Shown here piece after piece: positions 37,834 through 50,202 of a stretch of DNA of 64,000 bases. The notes under the pieces were generated by a model. It made no database searches. It saw only the letters and a program-made list of their open reading frames with translations, and was not told where the DNA came from. This DNA is from Plectrocnemia conspersa (taxonomy: Eukaryota > Arthropoda > Insecta > Trichoptera > Polycentropodidae): contig VTFK01000062.1 in NCBI GenBank assembly GCA_009617715.1, positions 496,001 to 560,000 of the forward strand, written 5' to 3'. Within the stretch, counting starts at the first letter, position 1, and every line of letters starts with the position of its first letter. Both the position numbers and the translations under genes were made by a program.

Positions 37834-40800
37834 TCAATAAGTCGGAGCTTGGAAGTCTCCCGGACCTGAAACAAAAATTACAACTTATATTTTACACAGC
37901 CCGCAAGCGAACTTAAATTATTTAATGAATTAAAATAATATATTTACCTCTTGGTTGAGTGAAAGGAGGATCTTGATAAGCTGGATCTGGGTCGGGCGCT
38001 CCGGGATACGATGAATAACCGCCGCTGCCGCCCAACGCACTCTCGACTTCATAAGATGGAGCGAAAGCGGAATCAGCTCCTTGTCGGAATCGTTGAAATG
38101 CGAAAAATGCACATCCGGCCTAAACATGATAATAGTTCATAACAGTAGTTTGTAAGAAAATTTAAAAAAGTAAAAATAATAATAATAATAAAAGTAAGTA
38201 TTTAAACTTGAGGTATAAACTATGCTATGCCAAACCCCTTTATGAAATCGGATAAAAACTGCAGCCTAAAACTGCTCGTGACTTACCGATGGAAGTTTCA
38301 GCAAGACGGAACTTTTCAAAGTTTTGGTTCCGAGAACCACCTTCCCTCCGCAACATGCTAGGTAACGGATTCGAGCCACAGTTGTAGACTCAATGGTTGA
38401 CCAGTGATGTTTGACGGTGCTTGAATTTTTCCGGAGACGAATTTTAGGGAATATTTTTTTGTACGGAATAATCCATGTCCGAAATAATCAGTCTGCAAAA
38501 ATCCTGTCCGGAAAAATCAGAGTCCGAAAAAAATAGTGTACGGAAAGATTCTGTCCGCAAAATTCGTGTCCGGAATAACCAACACCTTTCTGTATTGTTT
38601 TATTTTTGTGTTATAAGTGTCCGGAAAGTTCCTACTTTCCGGATACTGATTAAGGTAAACATTTGGATTGTTGAATTTTTAACTACAGAGTTCAATGTAG
38701 CAATTAACTTGAATTAAATCCAATAAGAGAACAAATTGCCATCGACTATTAAGTGAAGGAAGCGCTCGCTACCGAGCGTTCCCACTGCAACGGCGTCGAC
38801 ACGATTTTATTGCTTTTGACGTGAATTTTTGACTTCTGAGAAGTGATAATTGTTTTTGTGCTCTCCTATTAAGCAAAATTCGGTTTGAATAAGTAATATC
38901 GGTAAGGATAGAAATAATATTTTTAAAACATAGTGTAATATCCAAGTGCAGACAGACTATGGAGCAATATGCAAGATGCAACGTCTGTCTGAACTTCTTC
39001 TATTTATTTTTCCCTGAGAAATGAGTTGGCATACTTTTCATTTTTTTGTCCGGTAAGTTTTTGTACGCAAAAATCGTGTCCAGGAAAATCACGGAACCGT
39101 GTTTGGCGGTTCCGCTTTAAGTGGATTCCACTAAGAAATGACGAATCTTAGTGGATTTTTTTTTAATTGATATTTTTTAATTATTTCTGGATAAAATCAC
39201 ATTAAATACTCACCCATGAGAAAATAGCAAAAAAGGAAAACGCAATAGAAGCTTGGATTTGGTTGACGCCTCTGCCCTCCTCAGGATCGTTAGACTTTCC
39301 CCAAGCGCTTGCCAGGTAGCAGAATCCCACAAAGTATAGGAACGCCCAGAACGCTGCAAATGAAGCACGATTAATTATATATTTATTTTAGAAAAGATAT
39401 ATATTTTCCAACAAACCGGAGAATCCCATATCGCCCAGGACGTAATGCTTCCTAGTTTTGACCGAAGACATCTGGTCGAACAAGACTTCTCCGGCTATGA
39501 AGCCGACTGAAGCGATGAAAGCGATCACCGATATTCCCACTCCGTAGTTGCACGCGTTGGTGTCATCGTTCATCAAGCACTGCTCTTTTTCATTCTTGTC
39601 CGTGTACCACCCCTTGGACGATATGCATCCGAATATGATAACGCTGAATAGCTGAAAGGTTAAAGGGAACGTGTTAATGAACTGCTTAAAGTCAACTAAA
39701 CGTTTATTTTTGCTATTAAGTATAACCAGGGCTTATTTTAAACAAAAAAGGTGCCGGAACTCAAGCAATTTACTAAAGAAATATCATTTAAATTAAATTT
39801 AAAGCAACTTTTCCTATGCCACGAAGCGCATAAAAAACTAAACAATTTTTTTTATTAGAGATTTAATTATTACAAAATTTATTGCTATGAGAGTATCGGT
39901 CAAAGTGTATTCAAAACGAATTTTGGTCAATAGGAAGGCGTAAAAAAAATGTTACTTCTCAGAAGTCAAAAATTCACGTCAAAAGCAATAAAATCGTGTC
40001 ATATTTTATTGCTTTTGACGTGGATTTTTGACTTCTGAGAAGAGATAATTTTTTTTTTGCGCTCTCCTATTGCTCAAAATTTGGTTTAGATGTTCTTCAT
40101 TTGATTATCACTCATTGAAATTCGTAATATTGTAAAAAATTCGTGAATTATTTTTCCATACTTTACATAGCTTTTTATTATACCAATATTGTCATATTTC
40201 TGTCATCGTTTCAGTTATTGTTATGGTATTTTTTAGTGGAAACGGCGATTGACAAGTAACCGAAATTTTCTTTCATTTTTAAACTTGATAACCTCAAGTT
40301 AAAATAAAGAAAATAAAAATAATGACGTCATATTAACGTAAAAATAAAGAAATACCTAAAATGTTACGTAGATTGTCAATCGATTTTAAAACATCAAAAG
40401 TACCGTAAAAAAAGGTGCCGGAACGCCGCTCCACCGCGTTACATAAGAAAAAAAGCCCTGTACTGGAATATTTTTATTGCATTTTCAATTGACTGCACAT
40501 TTCATACAACAGCAGTTCGAAATTGAAAAATATATAGTATATGATGTTATAGTATTATTCTTTTATATTTGTATTAACTGTAAGACGCAAAAGTTGTTGT
40601 TTTATTTTTGTGTGTTTTGAAAGTATGAATTTTTGACATTTAATTTTATAACTTGACTATATTTTACTTTGTTTCCATGTTCAATTGAACTTAACAAACC
40701 ACAAGAATACCAATCAATGTTACACATTTGATCGAACAGAGAGAGAGAGAGAGAGAGCTATATTGAATGCCTGAGATACATTAACCCCTTTGTTGACGAG

Positions 40801-43800
40801 CCTTTTGGCATTCATTTTTAATTATCGAATTATTCCATTATATTGCATGTTTAAAAAATATATGTTCGGATAAAATTTTATTTTACCCTAAAGCAAATAA
40901 CACATAACCGTTTAAAAAAAGTATTCGATTCTTTCTTTAAAGTGTAAATAGCCAATATATCGGATTTTGGCAACCAAAAGGTTAACACTTTTATTCAACA
41001 GTGACTTTCCCGTTTGCTTATATTATATTTAAAAAATCTTAAATATAAAATATATTTCATTAGATAATATTATGTGTGTAATAGTACATAATTAATTTAT
41101 AATAGACAATAAAATGGAATTGATTATGATGCGTCCAACTCTGAATAAACTCCGTTATAATGCGATGACAGCTAATGCAATGGACAGGGATGCCATTAAA
41201 TTTAAAAAATGGCAAATGTAGTTCGGGAATTGTAGTTGAGCGAATTTTGACATTGAATATCAATGTAAGGACGGGTTGTTAGTGAGGATATTAGGGCTGC
41301 CGGACAAAGCAGGTCAGAGATTAACGATACAAAAGCTAGCACAAAAGTTCAACATGTCGCCTACACCAGTTTACAGACATTTAAAAAGCTAGGAAAGGTG
41401 GTTATTAGCAGAATATGGGTATCTTATAAATTATCCGAGGAAAATCTCGCGCAACGAATCTCAGTATGCTAATAATTAATGATTCTAGAACAGAAAGATT
41501 TATTTTTGAGTCGAATTGTTACTGAAGATTTTAAAACGCGACGTAAAAGGCAGTGGTTGGATGGCAATCAACCCCAATTCCAACCCCGAAAACAGGATTA
41601 CATCCCAATAAGATAATGCTATGCATTTGGGGAGATATGAAGGACATAATTTATTATGCATTTTTGAATTATAGGCAGACAATTACGACAGACTGTAAAA
41701 AAGACATTCCTTTATAAATTAAAGAAGGGTAATTTACACCAAGACAGGGCTCGCCTCATGGATCCAAGAAGACGATAGAAAAAATCAATGGATTTTCTTG
41801 GGAACTCCTTACTCACCCATCGCATTTTTCTATTACCTTTTAGATCTCTTAAACAGTTTTTAGGTGAAGAAAAATATTTTACAAAAACGACATTAAATAA
41901 TTTATTGCTTCCAAAAAAGCTTAGTTATATGTATGTTTTAAAAAAATGGAGTCCTGATGTTAAACGCATATTAATAAATCAGTAATGTTTCCAAAAATAA
42001 ATCAGTAACGATCCAACCTGTATGAATAAACAAATAAGTATAATCGAATGAACTATACGGAAAAATAATAGAAATTGACTAATCATATTTAAAGTACAAA
42101 GGTCGGTGTCAAATTCGAAGGAATATGGTGCCGAACAGGTACCTAAACACAGTATTTCCAGATTACGCAATCAATAGAATGATAGCGTTAGTAATATTAC
42201 CAATTTTGAATCTACCATTACGCAGTTACAGTCAACAAGATCTGACAAAGAGTCTGGTTCTGTCCCGAATCATCGACGTAGGGCAAAGGTCCAAGGATTG
42301 GAAGGCGCGTTGAGCTGCCACTAATTCTCAAAGGTATATAAGACAAAATACTGCCATACTAAATCACTTCTTTCAGATACCTCAGTCAGGAACTTACTTC
42401 CGCCACTTCTCCATACTATTAAATAAAGATTTTTTGTTCTATCTTAAGATACCAGAAAAATAATAACATTTTTAAATAAGTTGAAAGGACTTAATAAAAG
42501 CTTATAATACTAATTAAGGAGGTCAATATTTATTCCATGTTTGTTGCAAATTTTACCGATTTTCGAACCACTGTTACGCAGATACGGTCTAACTAAATAT
42601 TTATTAGTCAATAAAAAATAGTCTGGTTTTACCTATATTCATACATTGTTCAGAATATATACGGAAAATTCCCCTCACTAAATCATTTCTAATTTCTTCA
42701 AGAATATATTTTTTGTACCATCCAAAGACATTAGAAAAAGAAGAATATTTCCAAATCAGTCACAAAGACTTGCTAAAAGCTTATACTATTTGTTAATTTA
42801 TTGCAAATTTGAGCGGACCAGATAAATCACTTTCGTCAGACACCACTTCGCTTCCGACTTGGAACAATCAAATAGTTGAATTCGCACCAAGCAAAGCTAA
42901 ATCGAATCGACCGATACAATCCTTAAAAGCCGGAGAAAATAGCAGCATATGTATATTTTAAAGCACCTAATTATTAAAATTATTTATTTTTTTAAAAAAA
43001 AAACACGCGAATTTTGTAAAATTTTCTTTATTGTGTTCAGTGATAAAAATTGTGTAGATATATGTGATATAAATAGAACGGTTAAACGTGCGACTATTTT
43101 TATGGTTTGCGTGGACATTTATCACAATGGAATTTTTAGCGCGCTTCTCTACGCTGGGCTTTTATCACCCAAGCATAATAAATATGGGGTCATATTTGCT
43201 AACAATATAAATAATATTTGTACAAAAATATAATTATAAAATGTCGATCGCTCTAAATCTCTCTCACAAAAAAATAAGTTAATTTAAATATTTTTTTACA
43301 ACGTAAAAATAAATAACTTCGGTTCAATTAAAATTTATAGCAATAAGGTATTTCCTTTTTTATAAAATGACTGAAATTGTTCTGCGCTGCTAAATATACC
43401 TCTCCATTTCAGCAATAAAAATATGAAATAATATTTTAGATTAATTAGACCTCAACAGCTTATTGGTAAATATTATTTGAGTTTTGTAAGCCAAATTTGT
43501 TCCAAAACAGTTGTTCCAGCAACAAAAACGTTGCCGATCAATTGTTAAGACGATTCAAAATTGCTCCAAGGCGACATAGCAGATGACAAATCGTGGGTGT
43601 ATGATGAAAACGAAACAAAGGTTAAATCGTATCAATGGAAGCGCCCTGTAGAGCCAAGAGCAAATCAATGTTCTCATCAGTTATTTGATTATAAATACGA
43701 ATTTTTACTATCGGATCGTATGATTAGTTTTATTCCATTTGACATTCCAAGAAGAATATTGTGATCAAGCAATTCTCCTCGTTGATAAAGTGGATTCAGA

Positions 43801-46800
43801 GGGAATTTGTCAAATATTTCTACAAGAGAGATTATGGATAATATCCGTATTCGTATCCTAATACCTATAGAGAGATTTACAGTACAGTTAATCGTATTCT
43901 CGACGTTGCGTGTATTTAATAAAGCACTTTTTGAGTTGTTCGGTGATTTTCATTTGCGGGCTGTAGAGTTGCGATTGCGTCCCTTATTCTATACTAGACG
44001 TAAGCGTTCAACGAGTTTTCCAGACACAAGAAAAAGGACGTCCATTAGGCATAGACGAGTAAGCGGTTAATAATAAAAATAGTACACGTTCTTAAACAAT
44101 TTAAGGAAGAATTAGATTTAAAATATCTGATGATAAAAAAATGTCAAAACGTACAATTTAAATGGCAGTAATATCAAGTTACTGATGGGCCATTAAGTAA
44201 TAAAAAATTGTGGAATCATATTTTTTCAGTATGACAAAGGGCGGCAACATACTTACATACATGGTTATTTAAATCATAATTAATACAAAATTATACAGGT
44301 TGATCCAATTCGAGTTTCCTATGTCGGCAGCACTGTAAATCATAAACAGCTGTCAATAATGACGCGTGTTCAAATGTTAATTCGCAACAACACATTTACG
44401 AAATAGATCGCTTAAGAAGATGATGGTCAATTTCGTCGTCTTACTGAGCAAACAAGTTGCAAAGTAATGATTTTTTTAAATACTGGTAGCGTTGGAAATA
44501 GGGTTAGGCCTGTGCATCTTCGTGGTGCGCATTCGATTCATCGGCATTTTCGGCTTTCGAGATTTACTTATGGCTCCCTTTGGCGTATTTTGTATCGGAT
44601 GTAGATCCATATAAAATTCAGATAACACAATAACTGAAGCCCAGATACCATGAACAACGAAGAATTAGCGCAGATTGCGTATTAGAGCAGCAGGGAGTTG
44701 ATGCTGATTTTTAAAATAAAATCTTCTCTGATGAGGCACATTTCCACTTCTCTGGGTATGTTAATAAGCGAAATTGCCACATATGGAGCGAAGAAAATCC
44801 TCATATGATTACATGTCCAAAGAGTGACTGTTTGATGCGCACTGTGGTCAGGCGGCAGCATTGAGCCCTACTTTTTTGAAAACGACAAAGATCAGAATGT
44901 AATAGTCAATTGTGAGCGCTTATTTTTAGACAAACCCGAAGCGTTTTAGCACCTAAAAACCAACATCCGCCATATTATAGCCGATATACAGCCTGAAATA
45001 AACGAATAAGTCATCGAAAGGATCGGCTGCTGCAATGAAATACATAAAATCAATAGAGAAGATATCCTTAAATTTGTGTTTTTTTTTAAGTTGGATCACT
45101 CTTTACCAGCATGATAGACCAATAAGATAATACTTTAAAGACCTGAATTTGAATCGCATATGAACCCTAACGTTTTTTATTTCAATCTGGGAGATCAGAA
45201 TTAGTGATGTCGGCTTACAAAATATGAGCAGTTATGTATTTACGCGCCGAGGCAAAAGAATTCGCAATAATGAAAAATGGTCCACCCCAAATATCGCCGC
45301 CGTATGTCCCCGAATTGCATATTTTCGAGTCTAATTACTATTGCCAGACTTACGCTACCGCGAACGATGATGAACGAAAAGTTTTAAAGATATTTATTAG
45401 ACAAAAACAAAGATTCAAGTTTTGCATCTGCCTTGGTCAAAGAATCGAAGACTGGAAAGGGCGTTGTAATTCTCATATTCCTCGATGGTATATAACATAC
45501 ATGGCCAAATGATAGCTCGCGAGCCGCATGCGGCTCTTTGGTATATTTAATGCGGCTCTAGAGTAGCGAACTTTATAAATTAGATTATAAATTACAATCG
45601 AACAAATGCAAAGAATTATCGCCAGTTCGAGAATTTCATTGAAGAGCTGGTTATCCGCTTACAACGTACTTAATATGCTGGAGCCTCTAATAAAATTTCT
45701 TTAAAAAAATAATAAATCGTATCCATACCTCAAAGATGTTACTGTTTATGAGATTCAATGTTCCTGACTGACATAATGGAACATTTGTAATTTTTAAGGA
45801 AAAGGAGAAAAATATTTCTAATCTACAATAGTTCAAACGATATTCAGCTTTCAGAAAAAACTGCAACTTTTTAGAATGATCTCATGAAAAGACAATTTAA
45901 TAATTTTCCCCGTTTAAAAATCAGATCTTTTGAGATCAAAGATGAAAAACTTGATGTAGGTATATTGAGAGAAGTTAAAATAATTATCGACAGATTTCAG
46001 TCGTAGGTATGAAGATCTGAAGAATGGTCTTGATTAGCCATGGATTACCGATTTCTCAATTGGTTCTCCTGAAACGGCAGCTGGAGAATTAGAATTAGTA
46101 GAAATTCTAGATCTCGCATTGAAAATACATCACAAGACAGTTACACCTACAATAGAATTTTTGAAACTTGTTACAATATCCAAGTACCACATCTTAAGAA
46201 AAAGCTGCTTGCCGACTTATTTCGATTTTCGGTATAACCTATTCCTGCGAATCCATGAATTCGTCTATTTATCAAATTAAAGCACCGTGCACTATTTACG
46301 AATCAACACCTTACGAAGTTTCTGCGTCTAGCCCTAACAAACTACAAGTTCAACTCCACAAATTCAATGATAAATTCACTATTTAATTAATAAATTATAC
46401 ATTTTATTATTTGCTGTTAAAAACAGTATGGATCTATACAAAATATACATATGTATGTAAATATAATTTATAATAAACAATTTTTAAAATAATTTTTTTC
46501 GATAGCCTCGGAAAATATTATTGCGGCTCTCCAGTTTTTATAAATTCTTGTATGCGACTCTTACTGGCATGAAGTTTGGCTACCCCTGGTATATAGGATA
46601 CAGTGCACGAGAAAGTTAGCCGCTTTCTATTCTATCGTTTTATCTGCTCCATTCAAGAATTTGGAAGACCCTGAATCTTCAATAGTTCAACTCAATCTTC
46701 CGAATGATTGCACAAATTACATAATAGGTACTTTCCTGTTATCGGGAGTCAAAATGTTTCTAAAAAAATATTTATTCATTTTATTTTATTAATTTTAAAT

Positions 46801-47805
46801 TACATTTATTAGGTAGATTCGTTGCAGTTATTCATGGGGTGTTCATTGTTCTGACTCGCTGCCAACTATCAACACAACAAAACAGGTTATTGCAGAAATT
46901 ATAAGGCGTCTATTTCGGTAAGAGGTAGTTTGTTTTCATTGAAAATATATTTGTGTATAAATAAATGATATGTTATTTAAAAATATATTGAGAGCGTATA
47001 TAAAATAATCAAAATGTTCATTACAAAACAATACATTATGTATATATGTTTAGTACAAATAACATTTGTGTTATCCTATAAGGATGTATTGCAAGTGAAA
47101 GCCTAGTATACATTTGTCGGCCACGATCAGAGATGAGATTCCTCGTTCAATATAAAGGTCAATTAGATTAATAGGCGATCGTTAGTAGAGTCTAGGTCGA
47201 CGAAAATGACACATCGATCGGCCATCTTTGCGTTTAATCGTTGCGTCGACGGACCCGATGTAACGAGCGCTGAAAATTCCGAGCGCTCGGGCGTTGTCGT
47301 TTCCGATTTTTCTTTTGACACTTGGAAAAGTCATGGCCGCAATTCGACGCTCCGAGGCCAAACGACGGCTGCTTTGACGTTTGATGGGAATTACTTTTTT
47401 ACGCGTCGCATACGAATTAGAAAAAGGCCAAGCGGCCAATCGGGGAGGATCGATAAGATGCGATCTATATTTAGTTTGTTGTCGATGAACATTTTTACGC
47501 GTTTTCAGCATTTTTTTCAGCGGGGCGCGAGGTATGGGGTGCGAGGCGCGGGATGCGGGGTGGGTGTTATGTAATCGGGGGTACGCGCAGGGCGCAGCGC
47601 CTAGGTAGACGGATGCAGAGGACGAAGGGGCGAGAGACCGATCGATACCGATGTACCGAGGTACCGAGACGCCGCTCACCCAACACACGGCCCTGAGGAT
47701 GATGGGCGGCCTGCGGATTAGCTCGGCCGGGTTGAGAGCCCCGCCCGCCTTGCCGCCGCCGTACGCGCCCCCGACGCCTCCGCCTCCTCCGCCGCCGACT
47801 TCCAT
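37834..47805 (-). CDS. Syngr: Synaptogyrin, four-transmembrane synaptic vesicle protein
   Basis: Tetraspan MARVEL-domain protein of synaptic vesicle membranes. Exons on the minus strand are 47680-47805, 39417-39651, 39214-39353, 37948-38119 and 37834-37865; phases fit throughout and give 234 residues, normal for the family. The N-terminus [20 protein letters not shown] has the GGAYGGGKAGG block shared with other insect synaptogyrins. Membrane segments lie at about 34-53, 76-97, 118-137 and 152-175. Conserved features are CWLFSVIIFGCISSKGW, the luminal Cys pair around EKEQC and TNAC, and LFDQMSSVKTRKHYVLGDMG in the cytosolic loop. The C-terminal tail is Tyr/Pro-rich (SYPGAPDPDPAYQDPPF). An in-frame codon further upstream (47880) would add a tail I judge to be 5' UTR. 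The first intron is 8 kb and rich in transposon debris; the third carries a tandem-repeat element. Confidence 0.95.
38430..39110. repeat. Degenerate tandem repeat in synaptogyrin intron, interrupted
   Basis: Between about 38430 and 38650 a unit of roughly 18-20 bases built on TGTCCGGAAAAATC recurs with variations (AATCCTGTCCGGAAAAATCA, ATTCTGTCCGCAAAATTCG, ATTCGTGTCCGGAATAACC). The pattern resumes at about 39040-39085 (TTTTTGTCCGGTAAG, AAAATCGTGTCCAGGAAAAT). The interruption holds a half copy of the composite repeat (38763-39030). Confidence 0.65.
38763..39030 (+). repeat. Composite repeat family, fragment F (half palindrome)
   Basis: Starts at the palindrome centre (CGCTCGCTACCGAGCG), runs through the right arm to AAAATTCGGTTTGAA and continues with the TATGGAGCAATATGCAAGATG module. 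The left arm is missing. Confidence 0.75.
39913..40086. repeat. Palindromic core, copy 4
   Basis: Outer ends AAAACGAATTTTGGTC and GCTCAAAATTTGGTTT. The arms match the other copies, but the GC-rich centre is lost: AAATCGTGTCATATTTTATT joins the arms directly. Inside synaptogyrin intron 1. Confidence 0.85.
40738..40757. repeat. (AG)n microsatellite
   Basis: About ten AG units in synaptogyrin intron 1. Confidence 0.9.
41255..41990 (+). mobile_element. Mariner transposase pseudogene
   Basis: Broken frames read as a mariner transposase. A helix-turn-helix piece (IQKLAQKFNMSPTPVYRHL) is followed by KKLGKV-type sequence and LSEENLAQRISVC, then QWLDGNQPQFQP, a degraded IMLCIWGDMK-type block and LNYRQTITTDC near 41670. 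Next come HQDRARLMD-like sequence near 41745 and SWELLTHPSHFSI near 41800. Stops and frame changes make it inactive. It lies in synaptogyrin intron 1. Confidence 0.8.
42125..42960. other. Intron DNA with two weakly similar repeats
   Basis: CAATTTTGAATCTACCATTACGC at 42200 and GATTTTCGAACCACTGTTACGC at 42555 head two related stretches, suggesting an old duplication. Near 42285 the words CAAAGGTCCAAGGATTGGAAG resemble 45435-45460. I cannot identify the element. Confidence 0.3.
43555..43765 (+). mobile_element. Mariner transposase fragment
   Basis: DKSWVYDENETKVKSYQWK followed by RPVEPRANQ matches the block of mariner transposases around the first catalytic Asp (usually DESWVYGYDPETK and SSQWK). 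The sequence degrades after that. Confidence 0.75.
44298..45110 (+). mobile_element. Mariner-like element, internally deleted
   Basis: Left end GTTGATCCAATTCGAG and right end complement GTGATCCAACTT form short inverted repeats. Inside, the transposase is degraded but readable: KIFSDEAHFHFSGYVNKRN followed by CHIWSEENPHMI near 44730, then a WSGGSIEPYFFENDKDQ block near 44850 and a C-terminal piece (IRHIIADIQPEI) near 44970. The part that should hold the last two catalytic acids is deleted. Partial copies are at 6985, 30501, 34805 and probably 62870. Confidence 0.8.
45496..46588 (+). mobile_element. hAT element with 8-bp target duplication
   Basis: The left end CATACATGGCCAAATGATAG leads into a GC-rich palindrome (GAGCCGCATGCGGCTC). 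The right end is GAAGTTTGGCTACCCCTG, a classical hAT terminus when complemented. The flanks GTATATAA (45488-45495) and GTATATAG (46589-46596) match at 7 of 8 bases. The inside holds only remnants of a transposase. About 1.09 kb. Confidence 0.82.
46724..46995. repeat. Dispersed repeat shared with 24100-24365
   Basis: Starts with TGTTATCGGGAGTCAAAATG and carries the same inner words as the other copy (TTATTCATGGGGTGTTCA, CAGGTTATTGCAGAAA, TTTTCATTGAAAATATA). Confidence 0.55.
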
Positions 47806-48060
47806 CGCGTCGCTAAACACGGACGAAATCGGACTGAGGGCTGCGCGAGCCGCAGACTGAGTTCGTCGCGATGGCAACACTGGGCTTTTCGCGAGCTGAA
47901 AACTCGCAATTCACGAACGTCGATCGATCGGTCGCCGTGTGGACATTCGCGATATAACGATCGTTTTGCGGTCGATGATTAATACTTAGCGCAGATAACG
48001 CACGCATAATCTTCACTTTTTAATCAGCGCTCGTAAAACGCCTCGTTTATTCGAATATAG
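47806..48060 (-). promoter_or_regulatory. Synaptogyrin 5' region
   Basis: The stretch upstream of the start codon is less AT-rich than most of the window and has several CG-rich words (CGATCGATCG, CGTCGCTAAACACG). It is the likely 5' UTR and promoter. No core promoter motif was assigned. Confidence 0.35.
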
Positions 48061-48138
48061 TTTTTCATTATGGCAACACTGCATCCTTGAACCTATTCGA
48101 ATTCAATATAAAGCTATTCATTTTAAGTGATGTAAAGT

Positions 48139-49576
48139 CAGTGATTCTCAAACTTTATTATATTACGGTATTTTAACGATCAACTTAACTAATTATTAAT
48201 ATTGTTATATTTTTATTACAAAACATCAAAATCCGATGTAAATTTCTAAGGGGTGGTATCGACAATCCATTTTCGCCTTTCTTAAGGAAAGCGTTTTGTT
48301 TAATTTGTTCATTTTTCCGTTCTCAGTATTAGAGAGTATAAAAGGATGTGTCATTTTTCAGCGCTAATATTTCTATATACATTAAAATTAAGTTTTAGTT
48401 GCTATTAAAATAGACAAATAGTGAAAAAACCATGGCAAGAAAAATATAAAATTATTTTACATAGTGATATGTTTTTTGTATGCGATACTTGAATGAATAC
48501 AAACGCAAGTGCTGGTAATTAGATAGCACTAAAAAATTAGGGTTTTCTATAATCTTCCGATTGCGTTCAGGGCCGGACCTATTTTATTTAGCGCCCTAGG
48601 CGAAAACAAATATCCCTTGATTTTAAATATTTTGCCTGGTACTGATAAAATTAAAACCGACCTATAATTATTTTTTATATATTTGTTCTCTTTTTCATGT
48701 ATGGGTGGCGCTTTCGTAAATTTATATATTATTCAATGTTCGTTTTAAATGAAATATTGAGTTGTGTAATGTATGAAGATTTTTGTGGGGAGTTTTGTTT
48801 TTTTTAATTACCGAAACATTAGCGTAATCGGTATTTCAGGGCATCCAAGAATTGCACAATAACCACGAAGATATAAATTATTAAATTACAACAAAAATTT
48901 TTCAAAGACTGTGTTGTATGATCTCTAGTAATTATCGAAAGTTCTATTGTAATTATCGACTATTAAGTTGTTATAATTATTATTATATTGGTAGTAATTT
49001 TGTTGTTAATAGTTACAAATAAATTTTTAAAAAATGGGACTATTTTTTTTAAAAGTCTCGGTCAGAAATTGATGTTTTGTAATTCAGTGCGTTAGACGAA
49101 AAGAAATCGATGTAATATTTTTCAAGGTATTCCTTTTTTCTTTATCCGCCAATTAAACAAGATTTTTATGTATAGTTTCAAAATGTCATTTTAGATTATA
49201 ACTCCGAGTTGTAACGTTTTCATTGCACATTTAGTGTTATCTTATCTTTTTCTGTTACTCCAAATTTTAAAACCATTCTTTATGATAGTCTTTCTGTTCT
49301 TGTTTTATTAGGCTTATGTATCTTATACATTGACATCTTAAACTGAGCTTGATGACATTTTACGATAAACAACAAAGTGGTAAATAATAAAAAATAAAAA
49401 AACTCATACATTTCTAATGACAAATCCTTAATGTTTTGGTTCCAAATATTGGATTATAATACCGATATTAGTTGTTAAACACAACATGCAATTATTGCTA
49501 GATTCAAATTGAAAATTTTTAACTAGTAAAAGTAAAGTTTAATTTAGTTTGTAAAAAATTTTCAACAATCATCTAA
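48139..49576. other. AT-rich spacer with hAT-like termini
   Basis: CAGTGATTCTCAAACTTTAT at 48139 and CAGGGCCGGACCTATTTTAT at about 48568 both resemble hAT ends, but no clear partners or transposase were found. A possible degenerate partner of the second (complement CAGAGCTTAACATTTTGGAG) is near 50700. Confidence 0.35.
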
Positions 49577-50199
49577 GGGCCCATACGCACTGTCGGCTAG
49601 CCGCCCGGCGACTGTACTTTATATGGTTTTAAATGGGTGCATACGCACGCAGGCGCCGAGTCGCCGGAGCGTCAGGCGCGATCCTGCTCAGAGGTGATGC
49701 ACAGGCGACTTGCCTGTCGCGGCAACCTATAAAAGCATGGGTTTAGATGAGTGCATTCGCACGAGGAGCGACTTTCGAGGCGACTTATACATCATTCACG
49801 AAAAATGGCTTCGACACAAAAACGCTCATCGTAGAAATTGAATCCTGAATCGTTTACAATAATTTTATATGAATATTGATAACGAAAAAAAAATATTGTG
49901 AAATAATATGTATAATTATTTTGTATTATTTCTTGCTTCTCGATTTAAATTAATTTTATTAACATAATACAGATACATTTATAACTGTATTTGAGAAACA
50001 AAAGCGTTTCATACGGGAAATTGAATATTATATTGAAATTAAAATAATATTTTTTTCTCTTTAAAATTAATATTGCAATTTCTTCGCGAATGTACTACCC
50101 GACCTCGAGTCGCTCGGCTTAGCCGCCTAGTCTAGTTACCTACGTTTTTGAGCCGGCGACCGCTAGTCGCTGGCGGCTAGCCGACAGTGCGTATGGCCC
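49577..50199. mobile_element. Harbinger-like MITE with TAA target duplication
   Basis: The terminal inverted repeats are nearly identical: left GGGCCCATACGCACTGTCGG then CTAGCCGCC, right complement GGGCCATACGCACTGTCGG then CTAGCCGCC. The target duplication TAA flanks both ends (49574-49576 and 50200-50202). Inside are further partial copies of the terminal motif (GTGCATACGCACGCAGGCG, GTGCATTCGCACGAGGAGCG) and an AT-rich non-coding middle. The 3-bp TAA duplication suggests PIF/Harbinger; the family is otherwise an inference. Confidence 0.82.
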
Positions 50200-50202
50200 T
50201 AA

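Noticed and set aside
47206..47574. 122-codon plus-strand frame near synaptogyrin exon 1
   Set aside because: It overlaps intron and flank with no family resemblance; composition is explained by local GC content.
47806..47880. Longer N-terminus of synaptogyrin
   Set aside because: Family members start just before the GGAYGGGKAGG block; the extra part looks like 5' UTR.
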